A DNA stretch of 64,000 nt from an uncultured Clostridia bacterium. Lineage in GTDB: Bacteria > Bacillota > Clostridia > Christensenellales > Borkfalkiaceae. Below the pieces are notes generated by a model, which was given only the letters and a program-made list of their open reading frames with translations, ran no database searches and was not told the origin of the DNA. The DNA lies in NCBI GenBank assembly GCA_947597925.1, contig CANQFA010000001.1, positions 310,001-374,000 on the forward strand, given 5' to 3'. Of this stretch, positions 60,078-64,000 are shown piece by piece; within the stretch, counting starts at the first letter, position 1; every line of letters begins with the position of its first letter. Made by a program: the position numbers and the translations under genes.

Positions 60078-60235
60078 GTTGGTGGGAGATCCTCATCATC
60101 ATCGCGGCGGCGGCCTTTGTCGCGGGCGTCGCGGTGTGGTCCTTTGTCAAGAGAAAGAAGGGAAAGGGGGGATGCGCGGACTGCTGCGGAAACTGCTGCG
60201 GCTGTGCGGGCTGCTCCCACCCCGAAAAGAAATGA
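60074..60235 (+). CDS. FeoB-associated Cys-rich membrane protein
   Basis: 53 aa MSWWEILIIIAAAAFVAGVAVWSFVKRKKGKGGCADCCGNCCGCAGCSHPEKK; overlaps feoB stop; absent from supplied ORF list. Confidence 0.88.
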   Translation: MSWWEILIIIAAAAFVAGVAVWSFVKRKKGKGGCADCCGNCCGCAGCSHPEKK

Positions 60236-60302
60236 GCTCATCCTCACGATCTCCATAAATCTTCGTAAATCCCTCTCCGCTCGGAGGGGGATTTACGGTA
60301 TC

Positions 60303-60340
60303 AAAAAGGGGAGACTTCCGCAAGAGGTCTCCCTTTTCTC
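60303..60340. terminator. bidirectional terminator between convergent feo and aspA units
   Basis: AAAAGGGgAGAC...GTCTCCCTTTT. Confidence 0.7.
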
Positions 60341-60364
60341 AAAAATAGCAAATGGGGTACGGTT

Positions 60365-61777
60365 TTACTTGGTTTCCGGCCGCTCGATGCACGGTTCGGT
60401 GAGCAGGAGGGGGTCGAGCACTTCATCGAGCTTTTCCGCCTCCATGAGTCCCTCGCGGAGGACGATGTCGCGGATGGACTCGCCCGTCTTCAGGGACTCC
60501 TTTGCGATCTCCGCCGCCTTCAGGTAGCCGATATAGGGGTTGAGCGCGGTCACGATGCCCACACTGCGGTTGACCCATTCGGCGCACCGTTCGCGGTTGG
60601 CGGTGATGCCCACGATGCAGTTTTCCGAGAGCGTCCTGACCGCCCCCGTGAGGGCGCGCAGGGACTCGAAGAGCTGATAAAAGATGACGGGCTCGAAGGC
60701 ATTGAGCTCGAGCTGTCCCGCCTCCGCCGCCATGGTGACCGTCACGTCGTGCCCGATGACGAGGAAGGCCACCTGATTGACGACTTCGGGGATGACGGGA
60801 TTGATCTTCCCGGGCATGATGGAGGAGCCGTTTTGCTTGGCGGGGAGGATGATCTCGCCGAGACCCGTCCTCGGTCCGCTCGACATCAGGCGGAGGTCGC
60901 TCGACATCTTCGACAGGTTGACGGCGAGTGCCTTGAGCGTGCCCGAGACGGCGGCGAAGCAGTCGACATTTTGCGTGCCGTCAAAGAGGTCTTCCGCCCG
61001 CTTCAGGTTTTCGCCCGTGAGCGCGGAGAGCTCCTCGGTGATGTGGGTGAAGTAGGCCTCCCGCGCATTGATCGCCGTGCCGATGGCGGTCGCGCCGAGG
61101 TTGATGGTGCGCATCTCCCCGAGCGAGGTCTCTATGCGTTCCCGCGAGCGGGCAATGGAAGTCGCGAAGGCGTGGAAGGCCTGCCCGAGGCGCATGGGCA
61201 CCGCGTCCTGCAACTGCGTCCTGCCCATCTTGAGGATGTCGTCAAATTCCTTCGCCTTGCCGAGGAGGGCCTTTTCGAGCCGCGAGAGGGCGGAGAGGAG
61301 CTCCTTTGCGAGAGAGAGCACGGTGAGCTTTCCCGCCGTGGGGATGACGTCGTTTGTGGACTGCTCCATGTTGACATCGTCATTGGGGCTCACCTTGGAG
61401 TAGTCGCCCTTGGTGCCGCCGAGGTGCTCTATGGCGATATTGGCGATGACCTCGTTGACATTCATATTGGCGGAAGTGCCCGCGCCGCCCTGCACGGCAT
61501 CGACGATGAAGTCCTTCCTGTGCTTGCCGCGCAAGATCTCGTCGCAGGCGGCGATGATGGCCTCTGCCTTCTCACGGTCGAGGAGCCCGTAGTGAGCGTT
61601 TACCTTGGCGGCGGCCTTCTTGATGAGGACGATATTCCTCACGAAGGGAAGGTTGAGCCGAATGCCCGTGATCTCGAAATTTTCCTTTGCCCGCAGGGTC
61701 TGGATCCCGTAGTAGGCGTCGCTGTCTACGGCGAGTTCGCCCACGGAGTCCCGCTCGGTACGGAATTCTTTTTCCAT
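60365..61777 (-). CDS. aspA: aspartate ammonia-lyase
   Basis: GSSIMPGKINPVIPEVVNQV signature; EKEFRTERDSVGELAVDSDAYYGIQTLRAKENF. Confidence 0.93.
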   Translation of the reverse strand: MEKEFRTERDSVGELAVDSDAYYGIQTLRAKENFEITGIRLNLPFVRNIVLIKKAAAKVNAHYGLLDREKAEAIIAACDEILRGKHRKDFIVDAVQGGAGTSANMNVNEVIANIAIEHLGGTKGDYSKVSPNDDVNMEQSTNDVIPTAGKLTVLSLAKELLSALSRLEKALLGKAKEFDDILKMGRTQLQDAVPMRLGQAFHAFATSIARSRERIETSLGEMRTINLGATAIGTAINAREAYFTHITEELSALTGENLKRAEDLFDGTQNVDCFAAVSGTLKALAVNLSKMSSDLRLMSSGPRTGLGEIILPAKQNGSSIMPGKINPVIPEVVNQVAFLVIGHDVTVTMAAEAGQLELNAFEPVIFYQLFESLRALTGAVRTLSENCIVGITANRERCAEWVNRSVGIVTALNPYIGYLKAAEIAKESLKTGESIRDIVLREGLMEAEKLDEVLDPLLLTEPCIERPETK

Positions 61778-61817
61778 AAGTCGCTCCATGTAGTTGCATT
61801 TTTCGGAATCGAGCATT

Positions 61818-61846
61818 ATTATACCCCTTTCCCCCTCCCGCGTCAA
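61818..61846 (-). promoter_or_regulatory. aspA promoter TTGACG-17-TATAAT
   Basis: rc of ATTATA 61818-61823 and CGTCAA 61841-61846. Confidence 0.75.
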
Positions 61847-61898
61847 CATTTTTTCGGAATTTTTTCAAAAAAGGCGGGGCATATCCCATGAAATAAAT

Positions 61899-61927
61899 TT
61901 GTGAAAGCAGGGGGAATGTGCTATAAT
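61899..61927 (+). promoter_or_regulatory. promoter TTGTGA-17-TATAAT (extended TGc)
   Basis: -35 61899-61904, -10 61922-61927. Confidence 0.7.
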
Positions 61928-61953
61928 GGACGGTGAGAAAGGGGGGAAGTGCC

Positions 61954-64000
61954 ATGATCGAAGTCAAGGGTCTTACGAAGGTCTATAAGAGCAGGAAGGG
62001 CGGCAAGTGTGTCGCCCTCGACCATATCAGCTTTACCCTCCCCGACAGGGGATTTCTCTTCGTCGTGGGAAAGAGCGGCAGCGGCAAGACGACGCTCCTG
62101 TCCCTCCTCGGGGGACTGGATACCGTCACTTCGGGGGAGATCATCGAGAACGGAAGACATATCGAGAAATTTTCCCTCGGCGAGCAGGTCTACTATAGAA
62201 ATTCGACGATAGGGTTCATCTTTCAGGACTTCCACCTCGTAGACGACTTGACCATCTATGAAAATGTCCTCCTCGCTCTGCAACTGCAGGGGGAGAAGGA
62301 CGGAGAGAAGGTCATGAAGGCGCTCGAGGAGACGGGGCTTGCGGAGTACAGGGACCGCTATCCGAAGGAGCTCTCGGGCGGACAGCAGCAGCGGGTCGCC
62401 ATTGCAAGGGCGCTCGTGAAGGAGCCCTCCATCATCCTCGCGGACGAGCCCACGGGCAACCTCGACAGCAAGACGACGGTGCAGATTTTAGACCTTCTCA
62501 AGGCGCTCTCGAAGACCAAGCTCGTCGTCATCGTGTCGCACAACTTAAGCGACGCCGAGCACTATGCCGATGAAATCATGGAGCTCTCGGACGGGAAGAT
62601 CTTACAGCATGTGCGGCGCAATTCCGCCTTCGATCCCCGCCTGCGGGTGGAGGGGGATACCCTCGTCATTCCGAGCGGGCAGGAATTTTCGGAGGAAGAG
62701 TTTGCGGAGGTCAACTCCTTTATGAAGAAGTGGTATCTCCGCGGCGCGCGCCCCGCACGGGACCGCTTTCTTCCCATGGAGGGACGAAAGAGGGGTACCA
62801 TGCCCGAGGGAGGGCCTCTCGAAAAGAGGCACTTAAGGTTCGGGCAGAGGGTAAAACTTGCGGGGAAATTTACCCGCCGCGGCGCACTTCGCGCCTGCGC
62901 CTACGCCGTCATCCTCGCCGCCATCATGGTGGTTTTGGGGCTTTCCCAGCTCATCATGAACTTCAACGGCGGCGAAGTCATCGCAAAGGAGATGGCGAAG
63001 CGGGACCTCTCCTGCACCTCCTTCATCAAGGACGACAACGACACCTACGAGAGGCTCGATACGACCCGCATTGTCGATGTCGAGGAGGGCGACCTGCGGA
63101 AATTTTATGACGCGGGGTATGAAGGAAAGGCCTATCCCCTCATCAACTACTCCTTTTATCTGACGAGCGATACCGTGCCCGTCTTCCAGAGGAAGCTCAC
63201 GCCCAAGGGCGGGCTCTATGACCTCGAATCGACCCGCGGCCTCCTCGTCACGGAGGAGAGTTTCGTCGAGAGGGCCTTCGGAAAGCTCGAATATGCGGCG
63301 CTTGCCGAGGAGCAGAGGAGCTATGGCGTCTTTCTTACCGACTTTGTCGCCGATGTCCTGCGCGCCGCCCGCCCCGCCGATTTTCCCTCCTACGAAAGTT
63401 TTCTCGGGCAATTTGCGGGATTCACCCTTCACAAGTACGGCTATATCAACGGAATTATCGACACGGGGTACAAAAAACGCCATGGAGATCTCGTGGCAAA
63501 ACTCGGCGACCCCCGCATCTCCCGAGAGGAATTGAGCAAAATTGCCGCGACCGAAGAGTACCTGACCTTTTACGACGAGCTGTACCAATATCTGAGTATC
63601 GCCTACTCTTTTAACCCAAACGTCGCGGAGGAGCTCGTATCTCCTGCAGCGAGGCAGTTTGTCAGCGCGGGCATCAGCGCCTTCGAGTACGGCGGGAAGA
63701 CCTTTACGTGGCAGGACAACCACTTCTCCTATGCGGGCATGAAAAATTCCGTGCCCCTTCGGGACAACGAGATCCTGATGAACTATGCGATCTACAATGC
63801 GATCTTCCAGACGAACTATACGCCGCAGACCATGGGCACCTTTACGCCGCATGAAGTGAAATATTCCTACTACCGGCTCTGCGATCGGGAGAGGTCGCAG
63901 AAAAAATTCGAGATGACGCTCAAGATCGTCGGGCTCGCGAACTACGACGGGATCCGGTGCAATGTCGCCGACAATGTCTTTCTCGAGATGCAGAAGGCGG
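61954..64000 (+). CDS. ABC transporter, fused ATPase-permease, truncated by window end
   Basis: ATG 61954; [51 protein letters not shown]; first [21 protein letters not shown]; no stop before 64000. Confidence 0.88.
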   Translation, partial: MIEVKGLTKVYKSRKGGKCVALDHISFTLPDRGFLFVVGKSGSGKTTLLSLLGGLDTVTSGEIIENGRHIEKFSLGEQVYYRNSTIGFIFQDFHLVDDLTIYENVLLALQLQGEKDGEKVMKALEETGLAEYRDRYPKELSGGQQQRVAIARALVKEPSIILADEPTGNLDSKTTVQILDLLKALSKTKLVVIVSHNLSDAEHYADEIMELSDGKILQHVRRNSAFDPRLRVEGDTLVIPSGQEFSEEEFAEVNSFMKKWYLRGARPARDRFLPMEGRKRGTMPEGGPLEKRHLRFGQRVKLAGKFTRRGALRACAYAVILAAIMVVLGLSQLIMNFNGGEVIAKEMAKRDLSCTSFIKDDNDTYERLDTTRIVDVEEGDLRKFYDAGYEGKAYPLINYSFYLTSDTVPVFQRKLTPKGGLYDLESTRGLLVTEESFVERAFGKLEYAALAEEQRSYGVFLTDFVADVLRAARPADFPSYESFLGQFAGFTLHKYGYINGIIDTGYKKRHGDLVAKLGDPRISREELSKIAATEEYLTFYDELYQYLSIAYSFNPNVAEELVSPAARQFVSAGISAFEYGGKTFTWQDNHFSYAGMKNSVPLRDNEILMNYAIYNAIFQTNYTPQTMGTFTPHEVKYSYYRLCDRERSQKKFEMTLKIVGLANYDGIRCNVADNVFLEMQKA

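Overview
GC-rich chromosomal window from what looks like an uncultured Clostridia-type Firmicute (inferred from gene order and promoter style, not from any search). Most of it is dense housekeeping sequence. Main blocks: two giant surface proteins; pgm; rpsU-pcrA-ligA; a yicC-gmk-rpoZ-priA-def-fmt-rsmB-rlmN-rpe-thiN cluster; rpmB/asp23-fakA-recG; gdhA; DUF368; ftsK-rimO-pgsA-cinA-recA-nadE; PadR/DUF1700-DUF4097; feoA-feoA-feoB-FeoB-associated; aspA; and two fused ATPase-permease ABC transporters, one truncated by the window end. Vegetative promoters are very regular: TTGnnn, 17 bp, usually TGnTATAAT. The observations I would check first are: (1) a Zn-ribbon/TIR/multi-TM/LRR_5 membrane protein, a Toll-like receptor domain set in reversed order, in a self-contained two-gene unit with an ABC-F ATPase; (2) a G9 homopolymer inside a 16-bp promoter spacer upstream of an ABC transporter, which is phase-variation architecture; (3) an exact 14-mer, ATGGGGTGCGAAAA, in three intergenic regions including those before pcrA and ligA; (4) three near-identical palindromes plus an internal terminator in the feo leader; (5) interspersed repeat families, one sitting where prpC-prkC-rsgA is normally found. 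No tRNA, rRNA, CRISPR array or prophage was recognised.
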